Positions 8,609 through 17,244 of a stretch of DNA of 64,000 bases are shown here, one piece after another. The DNA comes from Pseudodesulfovibrio alkaliphilus. Its GTDB lineage: Bacteria > Desulfobacterota > Desulfovibrionia > Desulfovibrionales > Desulfovibrionaceae. The stretch spans positions 62,001-126,000 of the forward strand of contig NZ_WODC01000002.1 in NCBI RefSeq assembly GCF_009729555.1. Direction: 5' to 3'. Below the pieces are notes generated by a model. That model searched no databases and was not told the origin of the DNA. It was given only the letters and a program-made list of their open reading frames with translations. Each line of letters opens with the position of its first letter. Position 1 is the stretch's first letter. A program made the translations under genes and the position numbers.

Positions 8609-11068
8609 ATGCAGGTCACACAGCTCTTCAAGCACTGGACGTATCAGGTCTTTGCGCCGGGCACTCTGCTTCGGCGCAAGTATGAGGCGTTCAAATCCCT
8701 GCTCAGGCATGATGCCAGGGCTCTCGAACTGGTGGCCGATCTCGAGGAGTTGTTTTACGGCAAGACGCTGGCCGACAGACAGCGTGCCAACTGGCTGGCC
8801 GCACGCCTTTCCGAATCGGTCAAGGTCATGACCGGCCAGCTTGTGGAGATGAACCCGACCCGCTACATGGATCTGCCGGAGTTTTTCCGCAAGATTGATT
8901 TTTATGTGCGTATGGCCCTGGAGTTGGAACAGCCGGAAGTGGGGCCGCCTTACATTCTCTCCCTTGAGGATGCGGCCGCGTTGCCGGGCCTGGCCGGGGG
9001 CAAGGCTGCCAATCTGGGCCGGGTCATGCGGGTGCCGGGCGTCCCAGTGCCCCCCGGCTTCGTGGTAACGGCCAATGCCTTCCACTATATCATCGAATTC
9101 AACGGGCTGCGCGACGACATCGAGAGCCGCCTTCGGGAGATGGTGGTGGGCGATCGGGATATGCTGGCCCGGCTTACTGCCGAGATGCAGGAGTTGATCC
9201 TGGCGGCCGAGATTCCCGAGGAAATAGCCCGGGGCATCCGTTTCGCCGTGTCCGAGATCATCTCCGGCGACGATCTCATCGCAGTGCGATCCAGCGCGTT
9301 GGCCGAAGACGGCGAGATATCCTTTGCCGGACAGTATGCCAGCGAACTGAATATCCAGCCAAACGACGTGCTTGAGGCCTACAAGCGGGTTCTGGCGGGC
9401 AAGTATTGCCCCAGAGCCGTGGCCTATCGTATTTCCCACGGTCTGACCGACGCCGAAACAGCCATGGCCGTGCTGGTCATTCCCATGGTGGAAGCCGAAA
9501 ACGCGGGCGTTGCCTACTCACTGGACCCGGATTGCCGCGGCCGCGACCAGATAGGCGTCTATGGCGTGCGCGGCCTGGGCGATGGGTTGGTTGACGGCAG
9601 TGTCTCGCCGAGCAAGGCGGTGCTCACCCGTGAGGAGACGCCACGCGTCAGCGGAGACTGCACGCCTGACGAGAGAGGGTTGCCCTCGACCGAAGCGCTG
9701 ACAGAGCTTGGGCGATTGATCATGCGTCTTGAGGATGCCTTTGGCTGCCCGCAGGACATTGAGTGGGCCGAGGATGTGACCGGGGCGATGTACATTCTTC
9801 AGGCACGACCCCTGCAACGCGAGCGTGAAGAGTTTGTGGCCGACCATCCGCCCCTGGCGGTCGAGCCGCTTGCAAAGGGGCTTGAGCGGGCGTCGTCCGG
9901 GGTTGGGAGCGGAGCCGTCTATTACGCGTCCTCAGGCGAGTCCATCGCCCGCATTCCCAAGGGCGCGGTGGTCATCACCCCGACCCTCAAACCCTCACTG
10001 CTGACCTTCATCAGCCATATGAGCGCGGTCATTGCCCAGACCGGCAGCCGGGCCAGCCATTTCGCCTCCGTGGCCCGCGAGACAGGAGTGCCCGTACTGG
10101 TGGGTTCCATGGACGTGACGCTCGAACCGGGGAGGGTGGTCACCGTGGATGGCACCACCGGGGCCGTTTACGATGGTCTTGTGGAGGATCTTGTGGCCCT
10201 GGGCGACAGGGACGCGGCCGTGTCCGAGCGCGTCACCCGGCAATATGCCAAAGTCATCCCCCTGACGGTCAAGCTCAACCTGACAGACCCCCAGGCCAGC
10301 GATTTTTCTCCAGAGGGCTGCCGCTCCATGCACGATATCATCCGCTTCTGCCACGAGAAGGCCGTGGGCGAGATGTTTTCGCTGGTGGACAAGAAGGGGC
10401 GTGGCATGGGCGCGGCCAGGCGGCTCAAAACCCATCTGCCCCTGGTCATGTATCTGCTCGACCTGGGTGGGGGGCTCTTTGCCAACGCGGCCCAGGGAGA
10501 GCTGGTCACGCCCCACGACATCAAGAGTCGGCCCATGTGGGCGCTATGGTACGGGCTGTCGGATTCGCGGGTGCAGTGGGCCCATACGCTTACCCACATG
10601 GACTGGGAGGAGTTCGACCGCATGTCGGCGGGAATATTCAGCTTCGACTCCAAGTTGCTGGCCAGTTACGGGCTCATCTCGGGCGACTACATGCACCTGA
10701 TGATCCGTTTTGGCTACCATTTCTCGGTGGTGGATTCTGTTTGCGGCAACGATCCCGGCGCAAACTACATCAACTTCCGCTTCAAGGGCGGCGGAGCCGG
10801 TTTCGACCAGCGCCTGCTGCGCCTTCGGTTCATTGAGCTGGTGTTGAGCCATTACGGGTTCGAGGTCAAGGCCAGGGGCGATATGCTCGACGCAGGGTGT
10901 GCCCGGCTCGACGAGAACGAAACGCGGCGGTTGCTGGCCCGGCTGGGGTTTCTTCTGGCCGTCACGCGGCTCATGGATATGAGTCTTGAGACCGAACAGG
11001 ATGTGGTTCGAGAGGTGCAGCGTTTCCTTGAGGATTCGGAGAGGCAGGATGACAAGTCACGGGCGTAA
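8609..11068 (+). CDS. PEP-synthase/PPDK-like phosphotransferase with atypical C-terminus
   Basis: I start at the ATG 7 bases after the receiver stop, giving 819 residues. About 120 N-terminal residues are of unknown type. The nucleotide-binding PPDK_N module follows (about 118-430; GGKAANLGRV, VPVPPGFVVTANAF, AVRSSALAEDGEISFAGQY). A swivelling phosphohistidine domain has SRASHFASVARE with His near residue 483, matching the catalytic His of PpsA. The last 250 residues do not show the usual PEP/pyruvate TIM barrel. The protein may therefore transfer phosphate from ATP to another acceptor. It overlaps the following phosphatase gene by 20 bases, implying translational coupling. Confidence 0.82.
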   Translation: MQVTQLFKHWTYQVFAPGTLLRRKYEAFKSLLRHDARALELVADLEELFYGKTLADRQRANWLAARLSESVKVMTGQLVEMNPTRYMDLPEFFRKIDFYVRMALELEQPEVGPPYILSLEDAAALPGLAGGKAANLGRVMRVPGVPVPPGFVVTANAFHYIIEFNGLRDDIESRLREMVVGDRDMLARLTAEMQELILAAEIPEEIARGIRFAVSEIISGDDLIAVRSSALAEDGEISFAGQYASELNIQPNDVLEAYKRVLAGKYCPRAVAYRISHGLTDAETAMAVLVIPMVEAENAGVAYSLDPDCRGRDQIGVYGVRGLGDGLVDGSVSPSKAVLTREETPRVSGDCTPDERGLPSTEALTELGRLIMRLEDAFGCPQDIEWAEDVTGAMYILQARPLQREREEFVADHPPLAVEPLAKGLERASSGVGSGAVYYASSGESIARIPKGAVVITPTLKPSLLTFISHMSAVIAQTGSRASHFASVARETGVPVLVGSMDVTLEPGRVVTVDGTTGAVYDGLVEDLVALGDRDAAVSERVTRQYAKVIPLTVKLNLTDPQASDFSPEGCRSMHDIIRFCHEKAVGEMFSLVDKKGRGMGAARRLKTHLPLVMYLLDLGGGLFANAAQGELVTPHDIKSRPMWALWYGLSDSRVQWAHTLTHMDWEEFDRMSAGIFSFDSKLLASYGLISGDYMHLMIRFGYHFSVVDSVCGNDPGANYINFRFKGGGAGFDQRLLRLRFIELVLSHYGFEVKARGDMLDAGCARLDENETRRLLARLGFLLAVTRLMDMSLETEQDVVREVQRFLEDSERQDDKSRA

Positions 11069-12128
11069 GCCTCTTTATCAGATCACCTGGGTCACGGACC
11101 ACCTCGGCGTGGGCAACGCGCCCATGAGTCACGCGCAGCTTGAATCCATCGCCAATCAGGGAGTGGACGCCATTCTCAATCTTTGCGGGGAATTCTGCGA
11201 TCTGCATGACATCGAGAAGGAGGCAGGTTTCGAGGTTCGCTATCTGCCGCTGGCCGACGAGGAGGCCCCGGACCTCCTTGAGCTTGAAAAGGCCCTGGCA
11301 TGGCTCGACGAGGCCATTTATCTCGGCAAAAAGGTGCTCATCCACTGCCGTCACGGCATCGGCCGCACCGGCACGGTGCTGAATGCCTATCTGCTCAGGC
11401 GGGGATTGGGACATCGGCTGGCATGGCTGGCTTTGAGGAAACTCAAGTCCAAGCCCGCCAATTTTGTGCAGTGGCGCACCGTGCGCCGCTACGGCAAGCA
11501 GAGCGGCCAGTTGACAGTGCGAGAACCGAGCCTTGAATTCAAGCGACTGGTGGATCTCTCACCCTTTTTCAACGACTACGACGAACTGGCGCGGAGGGTG
11601 GACGATCTGGCCGGGATCAGCCGGACGGGTCTGGCCTGCGGCCGCGACCATGACCAGTGTTGCCATACCCCGGTGCGGCTCAGTCTGGCCGAGGCCGTGC
11701 ATCTGAGTCACCGCATCAACCTTGAACTGTGCTGCGAGGACCGGCTGGAGGTCATCGAGCGGGCGGTGGAGACCGCTCGGGCCGAGCGGCTGGTGGCCGT
11801 TGATCTGGGGCGGGAGCAGGAGAGTCTCGAATACTGTCTTTCCGAGGCCGGAGCGGTGTGCCCCCTGCTCAAGGGGGGGCAATGTCTGCTCTTCGAGTAC
11901 CGGCCGCTTCAATGCCGCGCCTTTGGTCTTGACGAGAGCGAGGACGGCGAATTGTGGAACGAGACGCTGACGCCGAACCTGGACAAGATTTCGGGAGAGA
12001 TATGGTTCGCATACACCGGCACCATGGTGGAGGAAAGGTTGCCTCTGTTTTCCCTGCCCGACGTTGTTTCGGGCAAGTTCATGGAAACCATTTTCAAGCT
12101 GATGCTCAAGACGGGCCTCTCGCAATGA
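11049..12128 (+). CDS. Dual-specificity protein phosphatase fused to YkgJ-type cysteine cluster
   Basis: The 359-residue protein has two parts. Residues 1-150 form a cysteine-dependent phosphatase with the P-loop HCRHGIGRTG (Cys near residue 100, Arg near 106). Residues about 200-359 carry a YkgJ-family zinc- or iron-chelating pattern: CGRDHDQCC, then CPLLKGGQCLLFEYRPLQCR. The start ATG lies within the end of the preceding gene. A phosphatase coupled to a phosphotransferase and two-component proteins suggests an opposing enzyme in a phospho-signalling circuit; that link is inference. The fusion of these two domains is unusual in my experience. Confidence 0.85.
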   Translation: MTSHGRKPLYQITWVTDHLGVGNAPMSHAQLESIANQGVDAILNLCGEFCDLHDIEKEAGFEVRYLPLADEEAPDLLELEKALAWLDEAIYLGKKVLIHCRHGIGRTGTVLNAYLLRRGLGHRLAWLALRKLKSKPANFVQWRTVRRYGKQSGQLTVREPSLEFKRLVDLSPFFNDYDELARRVDDLAGISRTGLACGRDHDQCCHTPVRLSLAEAVHLSHRINLELCCEDRLEVIERAVETARAERLVAVDLGREQESLEYCLSEAGAVCPLLKGGQCLLFEYRPLQCRAFGLDESEDGELWNETLTPNLDKISGEIWFAYTGTMVEERLPLFSLPDVVSGKFMETIFKLMLKTGLSQ

Positions 12129-12195
12129 GTGGGGCGACTGGCACTGGTGCCGACCCTGCCGCTGTGTCCCGGCTCGGCGCAGGGCGCCTTGCAAG

Positions 12196-14649
12196 GTGAG
12201 CGGGGACCGTCCGCCTTCTTCCGCGCCGCTTCTGGGCGGACTTTTGCCCTGGCACACCTGTCTGCTTGCCTTGATCGCGGGCATCTTCGCCTCTCGAGCC
12301 CCCTTGGAGGGCGGGCTGGCCCTGGCCGCCGTGGCCGTGGCCGATGCCTTGCTGCGCGGGCGGGTGGGCAGGCTGCCGTTGCCGACGCTTTTCCTGTGCG
12401 CGGCTTTGGGGCTGGGGTACGCATTGGTACGAACTCCCGCGCAGCTGCCCGCGCCGGAGTGGATGGAGGCGAAGCAGCCAGTGCTTGTCCGGGGCGTGGT
12501 GGATCGGGCCGAGCCCCGTGAGGGCCGCAGACTGCGGATCATTCTGCGTGAGATGACCGTCCTCACCGACCGGGGGGAGACGGCGTTCCCCGGGCGGCTT
12601 GTCTGGAACTGGCGCAATCCGTCGTACCGGCCTGTTCCGGGCCAGCGGGTTGAAACCGTGCTGCGCGTGGTCCCGACGCGGGGATTCGGAAATCCGGGCG
12701 GTTGGGATTATGAGTGGTATTGGTTGCGCCAGGGGGTTCACTGGCGTGGCTGGGTCAGCGGCAAGTCGGCCCCGGTCTGGAGCGGACGGCCGGACGGCAC
12801 GGCCGGGACAGTCAAGGCCGCCTTGCGTGGATTGGTGGCGGAGCGGCTGCCGGATTCGCCGGGCGGGGGCGTGGTCCTGGCGCTTGTCACCGGGGACCGC
12901 TCGCGCATCGACGAGCCTACTGCCCGGTCCGTCCGGGCCGCCGGACTGGCCCATACCCTTGCCCTGTCCGGGCTGCATGTGGGCTTTGTGGCCGCGCTGG
13001 GTCTCGGGCTGGCCTGGCTTGCCGGGCGAGTGCGGCCATCCCTGCTGTTGCACATCCCCCGTCCGAAGCTGGCCGTGCTTCTGGCCGCCCCCCTGGTGCT
13101 CGGCTACGCCTGGCTCGGCCAGCCGTCGTCGTCTCTGATCCGTGCGGCCACCATGTATGCCTTCTGGGGGGCCTTGTTGCTCCAGGGCCGCGGACGAGTG
13201 CTCATGGACGGCCTGTTCTTCGCCCTGGCGGCCATTGTCGCGGTCACACCCCTTGCCGTGTTCGATCTCGGGTTGCAGATGTCGGCCCTGGCCGTGGCCG
13301 GGATAGGGCTCATGTATCCGCGATTCGGACCGCGTCTGAAAAACCTGATCGCTGGCGGTGCGGGAAGCCGGAGTCAGGGAACATGGAGGGCCAAGGCCCG
13401 GACCCTTGGGGGATTTGCCCTGGGTATTCTGGCCGTCAGTCTGTGCGCCACCATCAGCCTGCTGCCTGCCGTGTCCTGGTACTTCGGCACACTGTCTCCC
13501 AATATACTGCTCAATGTGATCTGGATACCTGTGCTGGGATTTGCAGTCATGCCCCTTGGCATCCTGGGAATGCTCCTGGCCGCCGCGCCGCCGCTTGCCT
13601 CCCTGGGAGGACTTCTGCTTGGCGGGGCCGCCCAGATTACGGATCTGCTGCTCTTCCTGCTCGACGCCACGGCCGGGGCAGGGCTGACGCCAGTGTACGC
13701 CGTGTTGCGTCCCCTGTGGCCGGAAACGGTCGGGTTCGGCCTGCTCATGGTGGTTGCGCTGAGGGTCGCGGCCGCCAGTCGTGTTGTTCCAGCCCTGACA
13801 TGGTTGGCAGGGCTGGGGTTTCTGCTGCTTGTGGGTCCCCATGCGGCGATCATGGCCGAGGATGCCCGCCCTGTGGTCCGCCTCGAACTCATTGATGTGG
13901 GCCTGGGGCAGGCGGCCCTCGTCACCACTCCGGGCGGACATCGCTGGCTGACGGACGGCGGGGGCGGTTCGAGCTCTTTCGACATGGGCGAGGCCGTGGT
14001 GGCCCCGTATCTGACCCTTGGCCGGCCTCCCCGACTCGACGGTGTGATCATGAGCCACCCTGACAACGACCACAGCCGGGGTCTTTCCTTCATTCTTTCC
14101 CGGTTCGAGGTGGGCGTGTTCCATACCAACGGTATGCTCCCGGGTGGTGAATCGGGCCGGGAGATGCGTGCTGCCTTGGCTGTCGGCGGGCTGACCCCGC
14201 TTGCCCTTGAGGCCGGGCAGGAGGTGGACCTGGGCGGCGGGACACGCTTCGAGGTGCTGCATCCGGCCCGGGGATTCCGGCCCAGGGGAAGCAACGAGCG
14301 GTCCCTGGTCCTGCGCCTCGTGGCAGAGGGGCAGGGACTGGCCATCCTGCCAGGCGACATGGAACGTGCGGGCACGGCGGCAGTCCTCAATTCCGGTTTT
14401 GATCTCTCGGCGCAGGTGCTTGTCCTGCCGCACCACGGCAGCCGCTCGAGCTTAAGCCCGGCCTTTTATCAGGCAGTGGATGCCCGCGTCGCCCTGTGCT
14501 CCGACGGGTTCATGAACCGTTTTGATTTTCCGCACCCCGAGGTGGTGGAGGCCCTTGGCGTTCCTGTGTACGCCACCTCGAGTCACGGGTTGGTGCGGGC
14601 CATGTGGGCGTCCGATGGCTCCCTCTTTGTCCATTCCCATTATCCCTGA
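12196..14649 (+). CDS. comEC: ComEC/Rec2 DNA-uptake channel protein
   Basis: The 817-residue protein begins at GTG and has the order typical of ComEC: an N-terminal DUF4131/OB-like region, a polytopic competence domain (ALSGLHVGFVAALG), then a C-terminal metallo-beta-lactamase domain with HPDNDHSRG (about residue 620) and PHHGSRSS. Family members form the inner-membrane channel for single-stranded DNA in natural transformation and degrade the other strand. It is encoded directly after the phosphatase gene with no clear separate promoter. Other competence genes are not in the window. Ribosome-site support for the GTG is weak. Confidence 0.93.
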   Translation: MSGDRPPSSAPLLGGLLPWHTCLLALIAGIFASRAPLEGGLALAAVAVADALLRGRVGRLPLPTLFLCAALGLGYALVRTPAQLPAPEWMEAKQPVLVRGVVDRAEPREGRRLRIILREMTVLTDRGETAFPGRLVWNWRNPSYRPVPGQRVETVLRVVPTRGFGNPGGWDYEWYWLRQGVHWRGWVSGKSAPVWSGRPDGTAGTVKAALRGLVAERLPDSPGGGVVLALVTGDRSRIDEPTARSVRAAGLAHTLALSGLHVGFVAALGLGLAWLAGRVRPSLLLHIPRPKLAVLLAAPLVLGYAWLGQPSSSLIRAATMYAFWGALLLQGRGRVLMDGLFFALAAIVAVTPLAVFDLGLQMSALAVAGIGLMYPRFGPRLKNLIAGGAGSRSQGTWRAKARTLGGFALGILAVSLCATISLLPAVSWYFGTLSPNILLNVIWIPVLGFAVMPLGILGMLLAAAPPLASLGGLLLGGAAQITDLLLFLLDATAGAGLTPVYAVLRPLWPETVGFGLLMVVALRVAAASRVVPALTWLAGLGFLLLVGPHAAIMAEDARPVVRLELIDVGLGQAALVTTPGGHRWLTDGGGGSSSFDMGEAVVAPYLTLGRPPRLDGVIMSHPDNDHSRGLSFILSRFEVGVFHTNGMLPGGESGREMRAALAVGGLTPLALEAGQEVDLGGGTRFEVLHPARGFRPRGSNERSLVLRLVAEGQGLAILPGDMERAGTAAVLNSGFDLSAQVLVLPHHGSRSSLSPAFYQAVDARVALCSDGFMNRFDFPHPEVVEALGVPVYATSSHGLVRAMWASDGSLFVHSHYP

Positions 14650-14815
14650 TGCCTTGATCGTTGGTTTTTGAATTATTCCAATGCGTTTGACTGTCCAGCC
14701 CGGACTGCGGCGGGACTTGCCAAAATCGGTCAATCCTGCGATATGACGTGAGTCCCGCGCCGTGCGGCGAATCGCTTCCGGGCACGGCGTGACACCAGCA
14801 ATCATCGTGGGACAC

Positions 14816-15676
14816 ATGCCGAATCTTCGTACCAATGTCGTGGACGCCGTGGAGAGGATGCCCGCCTTTCCCAAGAGCGTGCATCAGGTGCTCAAGCTCG
14901 CCTCGGACATCAACTGTTCGCAGAAATGTCTGGTGGAGGTCATCAAAAAGGACCCGGTCTTCACCCTGAAGATACTGCGATTGGTCAACTCCGCCTATTT
15001 CGGCCTCTCGCGTGAGGTCACGTCCATCAATCACGCCAGTGTCTACCTCGGCCTGAATACCCTCAAGAACGTGGCCCTCGGGCTGGCCGCGGTGGGGGCC
15101 ATCCCCAGGAATGGGGCGGCCGGGCTGGACATGGACGCCTTCTGGCTCCATTCCTTGTCCGTGGCCACGGTCACGCGGATGCTCGGGACCATGCTCGGCG
15201 TCCCATCCGACGAAGTGGCCGATTACTTTGCGGCCGGCTTGCTGCATGACATCGGCAAGGTGGTCCTGGCCCTTTACATGGCCGGGGAGTTCAAGGACGC
15301 GGGAATCCTGGCGGCCCGTGAGGGAATGCCCCTGTATCGTGCCGAGGAGGCCGTGCTGGGAGCCACCCACGCCGATGTGGGGGCCATGCTTGCTGCGCGG
15401 TGGAATCTGCCTGCGGAACTGACCGACGCCATCTCCCGGCACCACACGCCCGGGCAAGGCCCGCCTTCCCAACTGGTTGACTGCGTTTTTGCCGCGGACC
15501 AGATCGTCAAGCGGCTTGATTTCGGATATGCCGGAGACCGTATTGTCGAGCCGTTGCCCGGAGCCGTCCGGGCTCGACTGGGGTTTGACCTCGACGGCCT
15601 CATCGCCGGTTTGCCTACCCTTGAAGGGGAAGTGGAGGAGGCGAGAGTGTTCATCCGGCTAGGGGAGGAGGACTGA
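14816..15676 (+). CDS. HDOD-domain signalling protein
   Basis: The protein (286 residues from the ATG chosen) is a stand-alone HDOD domain: MPAFPKSVHQVLKLASD at the start, VKKDPVFTLKILRLVNSAYFG-like packing, and the degenerate HD core LLHDIGKVVLALYM with SRHH further on. An upstream in-frame GTG at 14762 would add 18 residues but has no ribosome site. HDOD proteins act in bacterial signal transduction, often tied to chemotaxis or second messengers. Its stop overlaps the start of the next gene, so the two are translationally coupled. Confidence 0.88.
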   Translation: MPNLRTNVVDAVERMPAFPKSVHQVLKLASDINCSQKCLVEVIKKDPVFTLKILRLVNSAYFGLSREVTSINHASVYLGLNTLKNVALGLAAVGAIPRNGAAGLDMDAFWLHSLSVATVTRMLGTMLGVPSDEVADYFAAGLLHDIGKVVLALYMAGEFKDAGILAAREGMPLYRAEEAVLGATHADVGAMLAARWNLPAELTDAISRHHTPGQGPPSQLVDCVFAADQIVKRLDFGYAGDRIVEPLPGAVRARLGFDLDGLIAGLPTLEGEVEEARVFIRLGEED

Positions 15677-16557
15677 TGCGCCTTCGCTTTCGCGGTACCA
15701 GGGGGTCGGTGCCCGCGCCGGGGCCGGATACCGTCCGTTACGGCGGCAACACGACCTGCATCGAGGTCCGTTCCGACGCCGACGATCTGATCGTCCTTGA
15801 TGCAGGCACCGGCATCAGGACGCTGGGGCTTGAACTGATGGGGCAAGGGGCTGCCTCCTATCACATTTTCATCAGCCACACCCATTGGGACCACATTCAC
15901 GGGTTGCCCTTTTTCCTGCCCCTGTTTGTCGAGGGCAATGCCATTACCCTGTACGGCCCGCCCGATCCGCTGGCCATGTCCGGCATTGAGGCAGCGCTTG
16001 TCAAACAGATGGAATATCCGCATTTCCCGGTGCGTGTGGCCGAGCTGCGGGCGGAGATCGAGTACCGGACCCTGGCGGACCGCCAGACCGTGGACCTCGG
16101 GTTCGCCTCCGTCTCCACCCTGCTCATGAACCATCCGGCCATAGACTTCGGCTGCAAGGTGCGCTGCGATGGGAAGACCATGTTTTTTACCGGCGACCAT
16201 GAACCCTTTGGCAATATATACGCGCCGGGAGACCCTGACTATGAGGACTACGGCCGCATAGTGGCCGAGCGCAACGCCGCGCTTCTCGACTTTTTGCGCG
16301 GCGTGGACGTGCTGGTGGCCGATGCGCAATACACCGAGGACGAGTACCGGCATCGGCGCGGCTGGGGGCACTCAACCTTTGAGCGGACCCTGGCCCTGGC
16401 CAGGGACGCGGGCATCGGCCGGGTCTGTCTGACCCATCATGAAACCACCCGGAGCGACGATGAACTGGACACCATTCTGGAAAGGCTGCGCGGATGCGGC
16501 GAGTGGGGTGGACTTGCCTTTGACATGGCGCGGGAAGGGGAGGATGTCATTGTTTGA
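15676..16557 (+). CDS. Metallo-beta-lactamase-fold hydrolase (PhnP/phosphodiesterase-like)
   Basis: The 293-residue protein opens with RFRGTRGSVPAPG, typical of the MBL subgroup that includes cAMP phosphodiesterase-like and PhnP-like enzymes. The metal-binding signature SHTHWDHIHG is at about residue 67, with further ligands in MNHPAIDFGC, FTGDHEP and LTHHE. The ATG overlaps the HDOD stop codon (TGATG), so it is co-translated. Proteins of this group are often encoded beside HDOD and receiver genes in sulfate reducers, hinting at a role in nucleotide signalling; the substrate is unknown. Confidence 0.88.
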   Translation: MRLRFRGTRGSVPAPGPDTVRYGGNTTCIEVRSDADDLIVLDAGTGIRTLGLELMGQGAASYHIFISHTHWDHIHGLPFFLPLFVEGNAITLYGPPDPLAMSGIEAALVKQMEYPHFPVRVAELRAEIEYRTLADRQTVDLGFASVSTLLMNHPAIDFGCKVRCDGKTMFFTGDHEPFGNIYAPGDPDYEDYGRIVAERNAALLDFLRGVDVLVADAQYTEDEYRHRRGWGHSTFERTLALARDAGIGRVCLTHHETTRSDDELDTILERLRGCGEWGGLAFDMAREGEDVIV

Positions 16558-16667
16558 ACATTCCGGTGTCCCAAGGACAATGGCTCGGAATGGTTGCTTT
16601 TTAAGCGAAACAATGCGATGGGTGTTCGTGGTTGCCGGTTGTCAATATAGATAAGCAGGAGGAGACG

Positions 16668-17063
16668 ATGAGAGCGCTGATCGTGGATGATGACTTTTAC
16701 AGCAGGAACATGATTCACGAAATCCTTCGTCCCGTAGCCCGCTGCGACATCGCGGTGAACGGCGAAGAGGCCATTGAGGCGTTCCGGCGTGGACTCATGG
16801 CCGGGGAGCCTTACGATCTCATTTGTCTTGATCTGCTTATGCCCGAATTGGATGGGCAGCAGGCCCTGCGCGAAATCCGCGCCATTGAGCAGGAGTGTGG
16901 CGTGGCTCCGCGCAACGAGGCCAAAGTCATCGTCACCACCATGCTTGATGACGAGAAGGAGACTCACGACGCCTTCTTTCTTGGCGGTGCCACCGCCTAT
17001 CTGGTCAAGCCCATTGATGAGGATAAGCTCATGACCGAGGTTCAGAGCCTCGGGTTGCTGTAG
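16668..17063 (+). CDS. CheY-like single-domain response regulator
   Basis: The 131-residue receiver domain has an acidic pocket at Asp7-Asp8-Asp9, phosphorylation site Asp55 (LICLDLLMPELDG), Thr in VTTMLD and Lys in YLVKPID. A strong AGGAGGAG ribosome site fixes the start. There is no output domain. It sits 110 bases after the metallo-hydrolase and is followed by a terminator, so it ends this group. An upstream kinase is not evident nearby. Confidence 0.92.
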   Translation: MRALIVDDDFYSRNMIHEILRPVARCDIAVNGEEAIEAFRRGLMAGEPYDLICLDLLMPELDGQQALREIRAIEQECGVAPRNEAKVIVTTMLDDEKETHDAFFLGGATAYLVKPIDEDKLMTEVQSLGLL

Positions 17064-17107
17064 CATTCCTTGTGTTCTCGCTTTCGTTTGCGCCGTGCGG
17101 GGCACCT

Positions 17108-17150
17108 GAAGCCGGACATCTCCTGTCCGGCTTCCGGGGCGTTTGTGTGT
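17108..17150 (+). terminator. Rho-independent terminator after CheY-like gene
   Basis: GAAGCCGGACA (17108-17118), loop TCTCC, TGTCCGGCTTC (17124-17134), followed by a GT-rich rather than pure-T tail. Confidence 0.65.
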
Positions 17151-17244
17151 TTGAAGTCGGCGGCGTTTTGCTCTATGCTGTTCTCTTTGCGCGACTCTTT
17201 CTCCCCGGCATGGCCGGGTCCATCATACTGCAGGACAGTGACAC

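Noticed and set aside
12106-14436. 776-residue open frame opposite comEC
   Set aside because: Low-complexity Gln/Gly/Arg-rich translation, typical of an antisense shadow.
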